Source: Candidatus Uhrbacteria bacterium
Lineage (GTDB): Bacteria; Patescibacteriota; Patescibacteriia; 2-12-FULL-60-25
NCBI GenBank assembly: GCA_014728435.1
Contig: WJLP01000090.1
Coordinates: 1 to 22,477, forward strand
DNA length: 22,477 nucleotides
Direction: 5' to 3'
Shown here: piece by piece, positions 1 to 7,339 of the stretch
Position numbering within the stretch: the stretch's first letter is position 1
How the letters are laid out: the number at the start of each line of letters is the position of its first letter
Notes under the pieces: model-generated
Told to the model about the DNA's origin: nothing
Seen by the model: only the letters and a program-made list of their open reading frames with translations
Database searches by the model: none
Program-made: the position numbers and the translations under genes

Positions 1-617
1 ATCCAATTTAACGGCTTATCCAGAAAAAATCTGATTATACCGACTCCCAAAATAATATCCGCAAAAATAACCGCCATCAAAACATACGGGCCGTAATGTT
101 CAATTTGAAAACGCAAATCATGCCATTTATTTTCATGCAAAACGGCAAACAACAATTTAGAACCGTCCAGCGGCGGAACCGGAATTAGATTAAACAGCAT
201 CAATGCCGCATTGATAAAAAAACTGAAAGTTAAAAATACAATCAATAAATTATCCCATCCCAAACCCGGCAATAAAATCCTCAGTAACAAGCCAAAGATT
301 ATCAACAACAACAAATTGCTGATCGGCCCGGCAAGCGCAACTAAAAATTCTCCCCAATGTTTATACTTTAAATATATCGGGTTATAAGGCACCGGCTTCC
401 CCCATCCGAAATGCACAAACACCAGCGCAAGCAATCCGAACAAATCCACATGCGCCCAAGGGTTCAAAGTTAACCTCCCCATCCTTTTGGCGGTGGAATC
501 ACCCAACTTATACGCCGCAAAAGCATGCGAAAACTCATGCACGGAAAGTGCGACCAAAATGGCGGCCAACCACAGTATAAATACAGCCGGATTTGTAAAA
601 AAAGTCTGTAATGACAT
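1..617 (-). CDS. M50-family site-2 protease, C-terminus cut by window edge
   Basis: Translating leftward from the ATG at 617 gives 205 residues before the window ends. The protein is a polytopic intramembrane metalloprotease of the compact S2P/M50 type. The zinc motif HEFSH lies at residues 27-31 inside the first hydrophobic segment, and the second metal-ligand motif NLIPVPPLDG (Asp151) lies in a later membrane segment. The GPISN stretch at about residue 97 is also typical of the family. Family members cleave membrane-bound substrates such as anti-sigma factors or signal-peptide remnants; the substrate here is unknown. Compact bacterial members are about 210-230 residues, so only a few C-terminal residues are missing. 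No SD is visible before the start, and the upstream region is shared with the divergent rpmB gene. Confidence 0.9.
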   Translation of the reverse strand, partial: MSLQTFFTNPAVFILWLAAILVALSVHEFSHAFAAYKLGDSTAKRMGRLTLNPWAHVDLFGLLALVFVHFGWGKPVPYNPIYLKYKHWGEFLVALAGPISNLLLLIIFGLLLRILLPGLGWDNLLIVFLTFSFFINAALMLFNLIPVPPLDGSKLLFAVLHENKWHDLRFQIEHYGPYVLMAVIFADIILGVGIIRFFLDKPLNW

Positions 618-620
618 AAA

Positions 621-669
621 AATAACTAGCCGATAACAGATAGCTTTTAGCAGTTAGCCGGCTATCAGC
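621..669. repeat. Degenerate heptamer tandem repeat (AGCNNNT type)
   Basis: Seven consecutive 7-mers keep one phase: AATAACT, AGCCGAT, AACAGAT, AGCTTTT, AGCAGTT, AGCCGGC, TATCAGC. The repeat lies in the divergent spacer between the site-2 protease and rpmB and starts 3 bp from the protease start codon. Confidence 0.6.
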
Positions 670-715
670 TCTTGACCGCCTTTGGCGGTATCAGCTACCC
701 GCTAAAAGATGGTAC

Positions 716-744
716 TTGCCAATCATACCGCATTTGGCTATACT
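716..744 (+). promoter_or_regulatory. Sigma-70-type promoter of rpmB
   Basis: TTGCCA (716-721), a 17-base spacer and TATACT (739-744). The -10 box lies 13 bases before the rpmB ATG, so the mRNA leader would be only a few bases long. No SD is present, consistent with a nearly leaderless message. Confidence 0.7.
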
Positions 745-757
745 TACGCCAATCAAT

Positions 758-1015
758 ATGTCTAGAATTTGTGAATTATCCGGAAAACGCGCTAACACAG
801 CCAATATTCGGAGCCATTCCAACGTGGCAACAAAGAAAACCCAAGGCGTGAACCTGCAAACTCGCCGTATTAACGGTACCAAACTCCGCCTTTCATCCCG
901 CGCCTTGAAAGCACTCAAAAAATTTGAGGCTGTCCAGAAAGGCGAAATGCCAACCAAGCGCCAAAAGAAAAAGGCCAAAACCGCGGCCCGCCAAGCCACC
1001 GCAGACAAGAAATAG
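758..1015 (+). CDS. rpmB: 50S ribosomal protein L28
   Basis: An 85-residue basic protein beginning MSRICELSGKRANTANIRSH. It matches the L28 start, where a short CxxxGK-like turn is followed by a conserved Asn/Ser-His segment and the TKRRxNxN-like region (here TKKTQGVNLQTRRINGTK). The last 20 or so residues are a Lys/Arg/Ala-rich tail, making it slightly longer than the usual 60-78 residues. I chose the ATG at 758 over an in-frame upstream ATG at 716 because family homology begins at MSR and the -10 box at 739-744 lies inside the longer reading. It stands alone, with its own promoter and terminator, opposite the divergent protease gene. Confidence 0.92.
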   Translation: MSRICELSGKRANTANIRSHSNVATKKTQGVNLQTRRINGTKLRLSSRALKALKKFEAVQKGEMPTKRQKKKAKTAARQATADKK

Positions 1016-1052
1016 CGGCAAACTGCGACCGAGTCCGATCAGCCTCCCGCCC

Positions 1053-1080
1053 AACTTGATTATACGTAATAAAGTTTTTT
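1053..1080 (+). terminator. Intrinsic terminator after rpmB
   Basis: The stem is AACTT then ATTA, loop TACG, then TAAT and AAGTT, with one internal mismatch. It runs straight into a six-T tract and lies about 38 bases after the rpmB stop. Confidence 0.65.
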
Positions 1081-1193
1081 GTTATTTCACTACCACCCCG
1101 CAAAACCCTCCGCTAAACAAACTTCCACCTCAACCCTACCCACGACCTATCTACCGTAGCTTGAAACTTTACGCGTAACGGATTGACGGAAGA

Positions 1194-1228
1194 GTTCGTC
1201 GTTCGCAGTTCGTAGTTCGTTGTTTTGC
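1194..1228. repeat. Heptamer tandem repeat GTTCGNN x5
   Basis: GTTCGTC, GTTCGCA, GTTCGTA, GTTCGTT and GTTTTGC follow each other without a gap. The spacer here (1016-1311) otherwise holds only the rpmB terminator, the palindrome at 1228-1254 and a second heptamer block. Confidence 0.7.
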
Positions 1229-1254
1229 GCCATAGGCGCATCCGCCTCTGGCGG
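1228..1254. repeat. Double palindrome of the CGCC-ATAGGCG / CCGCC-TCTGGCGG type
   Basis: GCGCCATAGGCGC is followed by ATCCGCCTCTGGCGGA. The unit is related to the nested palindromes at 14186-14215 and 15179-15208 and to the simple CCGCC/GGCGG hairpins near 676-690 and at 9907-9919, so it belongs to a dispersed family in this genome. Confidence 0.55.
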
Positions 1255-1277
1255 AAATGTTCGTCGAGCTGAGCTCG

Positions 1278-1305
1278 ATTCGTAGTTCGAAGTTCAAAGT
1301 TAGTC
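1278..1305. repeat. Heptamer tandem repeat ATTCGTA/GTTCGAA x4
   Basis: ATTCGTA, GTTCGAA, GTTCAAA and GTTAGTC in one phase. The block ends 7 bp from the stop codon of the leftward LOG-family gene. Confidence 0.6.
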
Positions 1306-1311
1306 GAGCAT

Positions 1312-2169
1312 TCAAAGCCTTCTTTCAGTTGTCTTTTTAATTATCTTGAAAGCTTCCTCCGGCGTATCCACAATCCGCATCAAATCCAAATCCGTTTTAT
1401 TGATATATTTATTTCCGTACAAATTATTTTTCATCCAATCCTTTAACGGCTGCCAATGATCTTTCCCGATAAAAATGCAAGGCACTTCTTTGGGAATCTT
1501 ACCGGTCTGCACCAAAGTCAACATTTCCATAGCCTCATCCATTGTGCCGAAACCACCCGGAAAAAACACATACGCTTGCGCGGATGCCGACAGCATCACC
1601 TTGCGGGTAAAAAAGTAATGAAACCCGATTGCGCGGGTCACAAAATCGTTGCGCCTTTGCTCGGTAGGCAGTTCAATATCCAAACCCACCGACTCACCGC
1701 CGGCCTGATACGCGCCTTTATTTCCCGCTTCCATTATTCCGGGTCCGCCGCCGGTAATCACAGCATAACCCGCGTCCGCGCACATCTTACCCAGCTTTAC
1801 CGCTTGCTTATACTCCTTTTTTTTGGGGTCTGTGCGCGCACTGCCAAAAAACGTAACTTCTCTGTGCAATTTCGATAAAAACTCAAAACCTTCGATAAAT
1901 TCAGCCATAATCCTGAAAATCCTCCAATAAACTTGATCCGTAAAACTGCGCAAATCTTCTTGTTGCATCTCTTTACACTCTCCATCCGGTGAGCAAACCC
2001 AATGCACGAATCTCTTTTCCGACTCCGCAATCTTACCCGCTTTTTTCTTAAACGAAGTTCCTTTATAAAACGGCCTGCCCGCGGCGCTCAAAAATTCCTT
2101 GGGCTTCCGAGGTATATCTTTCTTAATCACAGCCGGTGTCTTTTGCTTTCTTGTTTTTTTGGTTGTCAT
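1312..2169 (-). CDS. LOG-family (TIGR00730-type) nucleotide phosphoribohydrolase
   Basis: The 285-residue protein carries both hallmarks of the lysine-decarboxylase-like/LOG fold: GGGPGIMEAGNKGA at residues 140-153 and PGGFGTMDEAMEML at 204-217. In characterised members these bind a nucleoside 5'-monophosphate and the enzyme releases the free base and ribose 5-phosphate. Bacterial members are often called Rossmann-fold proteins, and their physiological substrate is usually unproven. The family core spans about residues 100-280. The first 90 or so residues are a basic, Lys-rich extension without a recognised domain. The start lies 4 bp after the stop of the PH-like gene upstream, so the two are probably cotranscribed. 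No SD is visible. Confidence 0.85.
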   Translation of the reverse strand: MTTKKTRKQKTPAVIKKDIPRKPKEFLSAAGRPFYKGTSFKKKAGKIAESEKRFVHWVCSPDGECKEMQQEDLRSFTDQVYWRIFRIMAEFIEGFEFLSKLHREVTFFGSARTDPKKKEYKQAVKLGKMCADAGYAVITGGGPGIMEAGNKGAYQAGGESVGLDIELPTEQRRNDFVTRAIGFHYFFTRKVMLSASAQAYVFFPGGFGTMDEAMEMLTLVQTGKIPKEVPCIFIGKDHWQPLKDWMKNNLYGNKYINKTDLDLMRIVDTPEEAFKIIKKTTERRL

Positions 2170-2173
2170 AAAA

Positions 2174-2689
2174 TTATTGATTTATTTCTTCAAGCACCAT
2201 GACCAATGTATCGCAAAAAAGTGTTAAATCCGCTTTATTCCAACAAGGGCTCAGTAAGATCTCTTCCGGCTCTTCCTTATCCTCATGCTCTATTTCTATC
2301 AAAAACATATTGCCATCAAACCGCAAACCCAAATCCGTCAATTTATAAGAATCGATTTTCTTCAATTCGATCGTAACCGTTCTGCCGATCAATGATTTAT
2401 ATATCAACAAACCCTCCGCGAGCGTCAATCTTTCAGTCGCGCAATTTAACAAAAAACCCCAACTAACAAGCGTTAAGGCTGTAATAATTACAAATTGCAA
2501 ACCATTTCCCCTCGGGAAAAACAATGATAAAACAAATACCAAACTTATAATTATTGCCGCGGCCAAAATAATCGCTCCGCCCGGGGTCATCATATTGGCC
2601 TTAGCTTTTATCAAGCCCGACTGCAATGCTTTGGGCTGCTTTTCTATCTGCTTTTCCGCTATTACTTGTTCCATAATCACATTATACAT
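2174..2689 (-). CDS. Small membrane protein with PH-like (bPH2/DUF304-type) C-terminal domain
   Basis: About 171 residues. Two adjacent hydrophobic segments (starting near GGAIILAAAIIISLVFVLSL and FVIITALTLVSWGFLL) are followed by a soluble, acidic C-terminal part. The sequence ERLTLAEGLLIYKSLIGRTVTIELKKIDS resembles the start of bacterial membrane-associated PH-like domains; this is inference from pattern and not a firm family call. AGGTG lies upstream of the tandem ATGs at 2692 and 2689. Another ATG at 2674 and a GTG at 2698 are possible starts. It is the first gene of a two-gene unit with the LOG-family gene. Confidence 0.6.
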   Translation of the reverse strand: MYNVIMEQVIAEKQIEKQPKALQSGLIKAKANMMTPGGAIILAAAIIISLVFVLSLFFPRGNGLQFVIITALTLVSWGFLLNCATERLTLAEGLLIYKSLIGRTVTIELKKIDSYKLTDLGLRFDGNMFLIEIEHEDKEEPEEILLSPCWNKADLTLFCDTLVMVLEEINQ

Positions 2690-2713
2690 CATAAACACCT
2701 ACATAAAAAATTT

Positions 2714-2737
2714 AAAAAAAGACCTCCCGTGGGAGGT
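2714..2737 (-). terminator. Intrinsic terminator downstream of the histidine phosphatase
   Basis: On the minus strand ACCTCCC pairs with GGGAGGT around a two-base centre and is followed by a run of seven T. It lies about 50 bases past the phosphatase stop and separates that gene from the PH-like/LOG pair. Confidence 0.75.
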
Positions 2738-2785
2738 ATGGAGAACAGCTTCATTTAGGAGGGATCGGAGTTAATACCCGACCCC

Positions 2786-4075
2786 TCATGACGCTTTTTT
2801 TTCAGAATCGTCCTCGCTTGAAGCGCGAGTTTTGAATAAGCCGGGTCTTGGCTCCGCTCGTTCAGACGGTACGCAAAAACGAAAACGGTGATCCGAATGG
2901 CTCCGATTGCCTCTTCTGCCCCGGTTGCGCTTTTTACGAAACTGTTCCACACCCAACAATCTACATATCTCGTCTATCTTGCTCTGCGGAACATCCGCGC
3001 GGAAACGCAACCGCCGTCCGCTCACTTCCAGTTCCGGTGGCAAGACATAAGGATCGCCGTCTGGGACCAGCTTACCGTCAGATTCTTTATAAAACACCAT
3101 GCCCACATGAGGCGGAAACGGCGGCCCTTCGGCTGTTATCATCTCGTTTAAGGCATCATTGGAAAAACCTTCCCACAATTGCCTCAAGGAGAGCATAAAG
3201 AAACTATGCGTTACCACAATGGCAATCGCGCCGGACCCCACTTCATCGAGCTCCATGTTCAAATCTCTGGAAAACTCAATGGCGCGTTCCCGCATGTCCG
3301 GGAAACTCTCGCCAGTCGGTGTCTTGCGCCTTTCATTGGGCTCCAGTTCCACCTGCTTAAAGAACCAATCCGCAAAATCCGGCGCTATCCTGGATCCGTA
3401 ATCAACCAACGCCTTGCTCGCGGCGGTCCTGCGCAGCTCTATCAACTTACCGGGAGTTACCTTTCCTGATCGCTCCAGTTCCTCGCGGTAGAAAAATTCA
3501 AGCGAATCCCTGAAGCTGGTAAGAATATAAACGGCAGCCAGATGCATATCATTGTTTGACATCAACATGGGCGCCAACTTGGGCTGGTGCCGCAAAAGTT
3601 CGCGCATGTCGGCCATGTCGCTGTCTATGATCTGCTTTGAACCGTTAAACGGATTAAGCCCTTCTTTTGGATCAAGAGAAGCTCGTGTGTACAGCTCCTT
3701 TTCCGGCTCGTAAATGTAGGCGTACCTGGCATGCAACCTTTCCGCCAAAATCTCGCTTTGGTACTTTTGTCTGGGCTTAAGAGGCCCATGCTCCATAATA
3801 ACGCGCGCCGTTTCTTTGGCTCGCATATGCTGAGAGTAGGCCATCAGCCCTTTTTGCGCGAAATCTTCGGCCGAAAAAATCCCCGCCAAATACTTGGCCG
3901 CGCAATAAGCCTCCAAGTGCCCCATTGGTGATAACGGAGCATTACGCTTGCCTGGCAATCTGGTCGGCTTTTTCGACCCGGCCTTGAGCGCCCGAATAGT
4001 TTCTTCGTTCCAATCGCTGATCGCGTGGCGCAATAACACCACGCGGGTTCCCTTTGGTACGGGAATCTGATGCAT
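2786..4075 (-). CDS. Histidine phosphatase superfamily protein with a large internal insertion
   Basis: A 429-residue protein. The phosphoacceptor motif LLRHAISDWN (His17) is followed by LSPMGHLEAY, the SQHMRAKETA segment (Arg85), PTGESFPDMRERA (Glu256) and VVTHSFFML (His290). These are the catalytic residues and order expected for phosphoglycerate-mutase-like phosphatases. Typical members are about 200 residues. Here roughly 140 extra residues (about 110-250) separate the two halves, and a 60-residue Arg/Ser-rich tail follows. The RHG motif reads RHA. The ATG at 4075 is supported by GGAGGG six bases upstream. Substrate unknown; the insertion could form a cap domain that sets specificity. Confidence 0.85.
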   Translation of the reverse strand: MHQIPVPKGTRVVLLRHAISDWNEETIRALKAGSKKPTRLPGKRNAPLSPMGHLEAYCAAKYLAGIFSAEDFAQKGLMAYSQHMRAKETARVIMEHGPLKPRQKYQSEILAERLHARYAYIYEPEKELYTRASLDPKEGLNPFNGSKQIIDSDMADMRELLRHQPKLAPMLMSNNDMHLAAVYILTSFRDSLEFFYREELERSGKVTPGKLIELRRTAASKALVDYGSRIAPDFADWFFKQVELEPNERRKTPTGESFPDMRERAIEFSRDLNMELDEVGSGAIAIVVTHSFFMLSLRQLWEGFSNDALNEMITAEGPPFPPHVGMVFYKESDGKLVPDGDPYVLPPELEVSGRRLRFRADVPQSKIDEICRLLGVEQFRKKRNRGRRGNRSHSDHRFRFCVPSERAEPRPGLFKTRASSEDDSEKKAS

Positions 4076-4154
4076 GGTGTCCCTCCAATGCCAGCACGAT
4101 TCTGTTGTGAAGGTTCGTTATTTTTTGTTTATTAAGCAAAGTACTGCTACTGGC

Positions 4155-4183
4155 AACCTACCAAAAAAACAATCATCAGTCAA
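4155..4183 (-). promoter_or_regulatory. Possible promoter of the histidine phosphatase gene
   Basis: Minus strand TTGACT (4183-4178), 17 bases, then TAGGTT (4160-4155). The -35 is good and the -10 mediocre. It lies about 80 bases upstream of the start codon. Confidence 0.4.
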
Positions 4184-4576
4184 CCATGGCAAACTAAAAA
4201 ATACGCCCTCTTGGCCGTTGCTAAATAACTAAAATAATAACGAGAGCGGATGAGGAATTCGGCTAAGATATAATCGAGCGATGCTCTTAGCGTTAGCTCA
4301 ATGTTAAAGACACGAATTGGGCAGAAAATCCGCCCTGCTCGCGACCCGCATTGATACGCCGCATAGGCCTGATCCCGTCCGCCACGGCGGCCGAAACGCC
4401 GGCCTCTTAGTCCGAAAATTGTCCCGAATCCTCACCCGCTGCTCGCTTACATATTCCCCCATCCTCCCCCTCAAGTCAACATGTTTACAAAATACGATAC
4501 ACTTTTCTTAACACTTATCATTCTATAATCCATACGCGATATGATCTCAACTTTGTTTATCGGTTATAATTATTGT
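4184..4576. other. Long divergent spacer with GC-rich, structured core
   Basis: No supported gene was found. Bases about 4310-4450 are distinctly GC-rich against AT-rich flanks and can fold locally, for example GGGCAG with CCGCCC around an AAAAT loop at 4319-4335, and GGCC/GGCC arms near 4390-4410. On the minus strand a 53-codon, Arg-rich open frame from an ATG near 4464 exists; its only SD-like sequence touches the ATG, so I do not call it. A GC-rich island in an AT-rich spacer is typical of a structured RNA, but I cannot match it to tmRNA, RNase P, SRP or 6S RNA. Confidence 0.4.
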
Positions 4577-4605
4577 TTGACACCCCTTTTACTTTTGAGT
4601 ACTTT
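4577..4605 (+). promoter_or_regulatory. Promoter of the 508-residue protein gene
   Basis: Perfect -35 TTGACA (4577-4582), 17-base spacer, TACTTT (4600-4605). A strong SD (AAGGAGGTGAT) follows at 4624-4634. Confidence 0.65.
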
Positions 4606-4636
4606 TAGTATTCGCCCTTTCACAAGGAGGTGATAA

Positions 4637-6163
4637 TTGGCACCCAAGCAACATGATTGCGATTGCCCCGCCCCTCTTGCCCCGCAACCGTTTTTCCATC
4701 TGTCGCGTGATGCCAAAACATTGAGCATGCTTCAACAAATCATTCGCGAAGTTCCCGAAGAAATGACCCGCGAACAATGTCTCGCGCTTATCGAACAAGT
4801 CAAACAAGAACAAATCGATCGTCTTCGTGAACAAGAACAGCGTGATGTAAGCCAGTATTTCCCGAACTTGCTTTTTTATCCCGATGATCCGCAGCTGGAT
4901 GATGAAGAAAAATTCTGGCAGCGTTTCAAATACCTGCGCCGCAGTTCGGTGCTGGTTGGCGAAAAAAAACGCTTTCGCAATTTAAAAAACAAGCTGGCCG
5001 AAGCCAAAGCGCAAGTTGATAAAAACCAAAGCCCCGCCCAATACCGCAATCAAGTTGCCGAAGCTCAAGACCGCGCGCTATACGAATTCTATACCGATAA
5101 ATACAACTTGGATCGCCTGGGCTTCAAACAAGCACGCGCTCTGATGCAAATTGCCATAACCAACGTGCAAACCGCTTTAAACGAGATCCTCAAGGAATAC
5201 TTCCCTTCAAACAGGCGCCGGCAATTGGAATACGCGGCCAGTGTGCAGGCCGCCTATACCATGCCCCAATTAATCGAACTCATGAGCCGCAACTACGGCA
5301 ATGGAGTGATCTCGCGCCGTATACCGTTTGAAGCGCGTATCATTGCCGTCTTGGCGCAATTGGAATTCGAAAGCCTTATCGGCTCGCACAATCCCGAACA
5401 ACTGGAACACGCCCGGCAAGAATTAATCGCCCGGCTGGAAAATCATGTATTTGACGATTCGCTGAGCGAAAGGGTGGTTGTGGTCGCCAAACTCGATCCA
5501 GCTAATAACTATCGAGTAAAAACAGACATCGACGGCAGATACCAAGTAGAATGGTATTACGAAAATCAACCGGATGCTGAAATTACAACCAACGAAACCA
5601 CCTATGTACTTCCGCTCGACGTCCGCGTGGTAAAAAGAAACGGCAGGCAAATATTCGTTTATTTCGAATCGCGACCTAAACAGCGTATCTTTACCAAACA
5701 GCTACGCAAAAAACAACGCAAACCCGAACAAATCACAGACCTTTCCGCCATGAGCATAGTTTTACTCAACTGCGATCGCGCCGATGAAGAACATTTGGCC
5801 AACATGTTGCGCGCCACAGTGGTCAATTGCCCCGGTCTGGTTTCAGCTCAACAGTCCAATGCATCGCGCGCCGGTGCCATAGACCCCGGCAATCCCTTTT
5901 CATCAGGCAATCGCCGCGGCGAAAAATACGAGCTTCTCTGGGGTGGCTTCTGGCACGAACTGCAGATACTTTCTCTTCCTGACTTCATAAATTCACTGGT
6001 TGCGCACGCGCAAGACGGCCACCCGTTCTACAAACTTATCACCTACTTGGATACGCTCTTTCCTTGGATTTGGCCGCCCGCCCTCTACGGCCTAAATTGG
6101 TATGACCAAGAAGTGCGCGACATGCTTTGGCGCCGTCAATGCCGCTCAGAGCAACCAGCGTAA
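4637..6163 (+). CDS. Conserved-looking protein of unknown function, possible remote RelA/SpoT-like C-terminal part
   Basis: A 508-residue soluble protein with no signal peptide. The TTG start at 4637 is fixed by AAGGAGGTGATAA just upstream. Residues 30-200 are mostly charged and probably helical, with coiled-coil-like stretches at 44-70 and 108-150. Residues 278-345 look beta-rich. The segment ESRPKQRIFTKQLRKK, then ITDLSAMSIVLL, then FWHELQILSLPDF is ordered like the Arg/Lys-rich helix, the DLxGxRI strand and the ExQ strand of RelA/SpoT nucleotidyltransferase domains, but several hallmark residues are absent. This is a weak inference. The gene has its own promoter and terminator and no operon partner. 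Confidence 0.7.
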   Translation: MAPKQHDCDCPAPLAPQPFFHLSRDAKTLSMLQQIIREVPEEMTREQCLALIEQVKQEQIDRLREQEQRDVSQYFPNLLFYPDDPQLDDEEKFWQRFKYLRRSSVLVGEKKRFRNLKNKLAEAKAQVDKNQSPAQYRNQVAEAQDRALYEFYTDKYNLDRLGFKQARALMQIAITNVQTALNEILKEYFPSNRRRQLEYAASVQAAYTMPQLIELMSRNYGNGVISRRIPFEARIIAVLAQLEFESLIGSHNPEQLEHARQELIARLENHVFDDSLSERVVVVAKLDPANNYRVKTDIDGRYQVEWYYENQPDAEITTNETTYVLPLDVRVVKRNGRQIFVYFESRPKQRIFTKQLRKKQRKPEQITDLSAMSIVLLNCDRADEEHLANMLRATVVNCPGLVSAQQSNASRAGAIDPGNPFSSGNRRGEKYELLWGGFWHELQILSLPDFINSLVAHAQDGHPFYKLITYLDTLFPWIWPPALYGLNWYDQEVRDMLWRRQCRSEQPA

Positions 6164-6170
6164 TGTACTC

Positions 6171-6197
6171 ACCCGGTCGAATAACCGGGTTTTTTTA
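6171..6197 (+). terminator. Intrinsic terminator
   Basis: ACCCGG pairs with CCGGGT around an eight-base loop, followed by seven more T. It lies 8 bases after the stop of the 508-residue gene. Confidence 0.85.
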
Positions 6198-6219
6198 TTG
6201 CCAACCGCCATCATCAAGT

Positions 6220-6267
6220 GCGCCCGCCAAAGCTCCCGTCAAGCTTGGGCTTAACCAAGGCGGGCGT
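6220..6267. repeat. Imperfect long palindrome between two transcription units
   Basis: CGCCCGCC and GGCGGGCG form the outer arms near 6221 and 6266, with an inner AAGCT/AGCTT pair. It sits just upstream of the ndk promoter and is of the same compound-palindrome style as elements elsewhere in the window. Confidence 0.45.
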
Positions 6268-6272
6268 ATCAA

Positions 6273-6301
6273 TTGACATAATCAGAGTCATCCACTAAAA
6301 T
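6273..6301 (+). promoter_or_regulatory. Promoter of ndk
   Basis: TTGACA (6273-6278), 17-base spacer, TAAAAT (6296-6301). It is close to consensus and ends 49 bases before the ndk ATG. Confidence 0.75.
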
Positions 6302-6305
6302 CCGC

Positions 6306-6347
6306 CTTAAACACTTAACTCTTTTATCTTTAATCTTGAATCGTAAT
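6306..6347. repeat. Heptamer tandem repeat in the ndk leader
   Basis: CTTAAAC, ACTTAAC, TCTTTTA, TCTTTAA, TCTTGAA and TCGTAAT follow in phase. The repeat fills the space between the -10 box and the ndk start and replaces any SD. Confidence 0.6.
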
Positions 6348-6350
6348 TTT

Positions 6351-6863
6351 ATGCAACACCCCAGCGAAACAGTACAAAGATCACTGATTTTATTAAAACC
6401 CGATGCCTTAAACCGCGGCTTGATCGGTGAAATCATCCATCGTTTTGAACGCGTTGGCTTAAAAATCGCCGGTTTAAAAATGGTCTGGTCAACCGAAGAA
6501 ATCGCCAAAAAACACTACACCGAAGACTTGGCCGAACGCCGCGGTGAACACATCCGCCAGCTCATGGTTAATATGCTCACTTCCGGTCCTGTTGTGGCAA
6601 TGGTCTTGGAAGGCGTTGAAGCCGTTGAAGTAGTCCGCAAAATGGTCGGCGAAACAGAACCCAAATCCGCCGCCCCCGGCACCATTCGCGGCGATTTTGC
6701 CCATCTTTCCTTCAAGCACGCTGATTCAAAAGGATCCGGAGTCTTCAACCTGATCCACGCCTCCGGCAACCCCGAAGAAGCTGAAACCGAAATAGACGTC
6801 TGGTTTAGCGAAGACGAAGTCCAAAACTTCGACCCCGAATACATCAAACGAACCATAATCTAG
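6351..6863 (+). CDS. ndk: Nucleoside-diphosphate kinase
   Basis: Transfers the gamma phosphate of ATP to NDPs through a phosphohistidine. The 170-residue protein shows SLILLKPDALNRGLIGEI at residues 11-28 (Lys16), TIRGDF at 111-116 (Arg113) and NLIHASG at 133-139, with catalytic His136. The usual Gly-Ser after His is Ala-Ser here. The EAETEIDVWF segment near 143-152 matches the family C-terminus. It is about 30 residues longer than classical bacterial NDK because of extra residues around 52-76 and before the catalytic His. The ATG at 6351 is preferred; a TTG at 6336 is in frame but lies inside the heptamer repeat. No SD is visible. Single-gene unit with promoter and terminator. Confidence 0.93.
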   Translation: MQHPSETVQRSLILLKPDALNRGLIGEIIHRFERVGLKIAGLKMVWSTEEIAKKHYTEDLAERRGEHIRQLMVNMLTSGPVVAMVLEGVEAVEVVRKMVGETEPKSAAPGTIRGDFAHLSFKHADSKGSGVFNLIHASGNPEEAETEIDVWFSEDEVQNFDPEYIKRTII

Positions 6864-6869
6864 CCAAAA

Positions 6870-6896
6870 AAAACCGGCTATTATGCCGGTTTTATT
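6870..6896 (+). terminator. Intrinsic terminator after ndk
   Basis: AAACCGGC, loop TATTAT, GCCGGTTT, then TATT. The stem begins 7 bases after the ndk stop. Confidence 0.75.
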
Positions 6897-6938
6897 AATC
6901 CTCAATCATCTTTCATCTCTTATCCTTTATCCTTATTC
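6897..6938. repeat. Heptamer tandem repeat (NNTNATC type)
   Basis: AATCCTC, AATCATC, TTTCATC, TCTTATC, CTTTATC and CTTATTC, six units in one phase, directly between the ndk terminator and the rpmF promoter. Confidence 0.65.
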
Positions 6939-6947
6939 GAAAAAAGC

Positions 6948-6976
6948 TTGCATTTCCAGCAATTCTTTGCTAAACT
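6948..6976 (+). promoter_or_regulatory. Promoter of the rpmF-nusB unit
   Basis: TTGCAT (6948-6953), 17-base spacer, TAAACT (6971-6976). The leader to rpmF would be about 70 bases. Confidence 0.6.
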
Positions 6977-6998
6977 AACAGAGTTCTCACAAGAATAC

Positions 6999-7047
6999 TT
7001 CAACATTCAATACTCAACTTTATCCTTAATCATTAAACCTTTAACTG
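6999..7047. repeat. Heptamer tandem repeat in the rpmF leader
   Basis: TTCAACA, TTCAATA, CTCAACT, TTATCCT, TAATCAT, TAAACCT and TTAACTG in one phase, ending 7 bases before the rpmF ATG. Confidence 0.6.
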
Positions 7048-7054
7048 TAATAGT

Positions 7055-7306
7055 ATGGCACTACCCGCACACAGGAGGACAAGCAGCGATAAACGCCGCC
7101 GCGCGTCGCACTTCGCTTTAAAGAAACAAAATCTCACCGAAGACGCCAAAACCGGTTTAACCCACCGCCCTCATCGTGTTGCTCCGGGCGCTACCGAATA
7201 TCGCGGCCACGAAGTTCACATCAAAGGCAAAGAAAAGAAACTCGAACGCTTGCTCAAAAACTCACAAAAACCCGATGAGCAAACTAAATCCGAAGCAAAA
7301 AAATAA
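7055..7306 (+). CDS. rpmF: 50S ribosomal protein L32
   Basis: An 83-residue basic protein beginning MALPAHRRTSSDKRRRASHF, which matches the L32 N-terminus (M-A-x-P-x-R-R-T-S, then an RR-rich helix and SHxAL). The zinc-binding Cys pairs found in some L32 proteins are absent. The C-terminal 30 residues are Lys/Glu-rich and longer than usual. No SD precedes the ATG; a heptamer repeat fills the leader instead. nusB follows 33 bases downstream without a terminator, so the two are probably cotranscribed. Confidence 0.9.
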   Translation: MALPAHRRTSSDKRRRASHFALKKQNLTEDAKTGLTHRPHRVAPGATEYRGHEVHIKGKEKKLERLLKNSQKPDEQTKSEAKK

Positions 7307-7327
7307 ATTGCTAATCGCTAATTGCTC
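7307..7327. repeat. Heptamer repeat ATTGCTA x3 between rpmF and nusB
   Basis: ATTGCTA, ATCGCTA and ATTGCTC begin immediately after the rpmF stop codon and fill most of the 33-base spacer. Confidence 0.55.
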
Positions 7328-7339
7328 CTTTCGTTCCTT

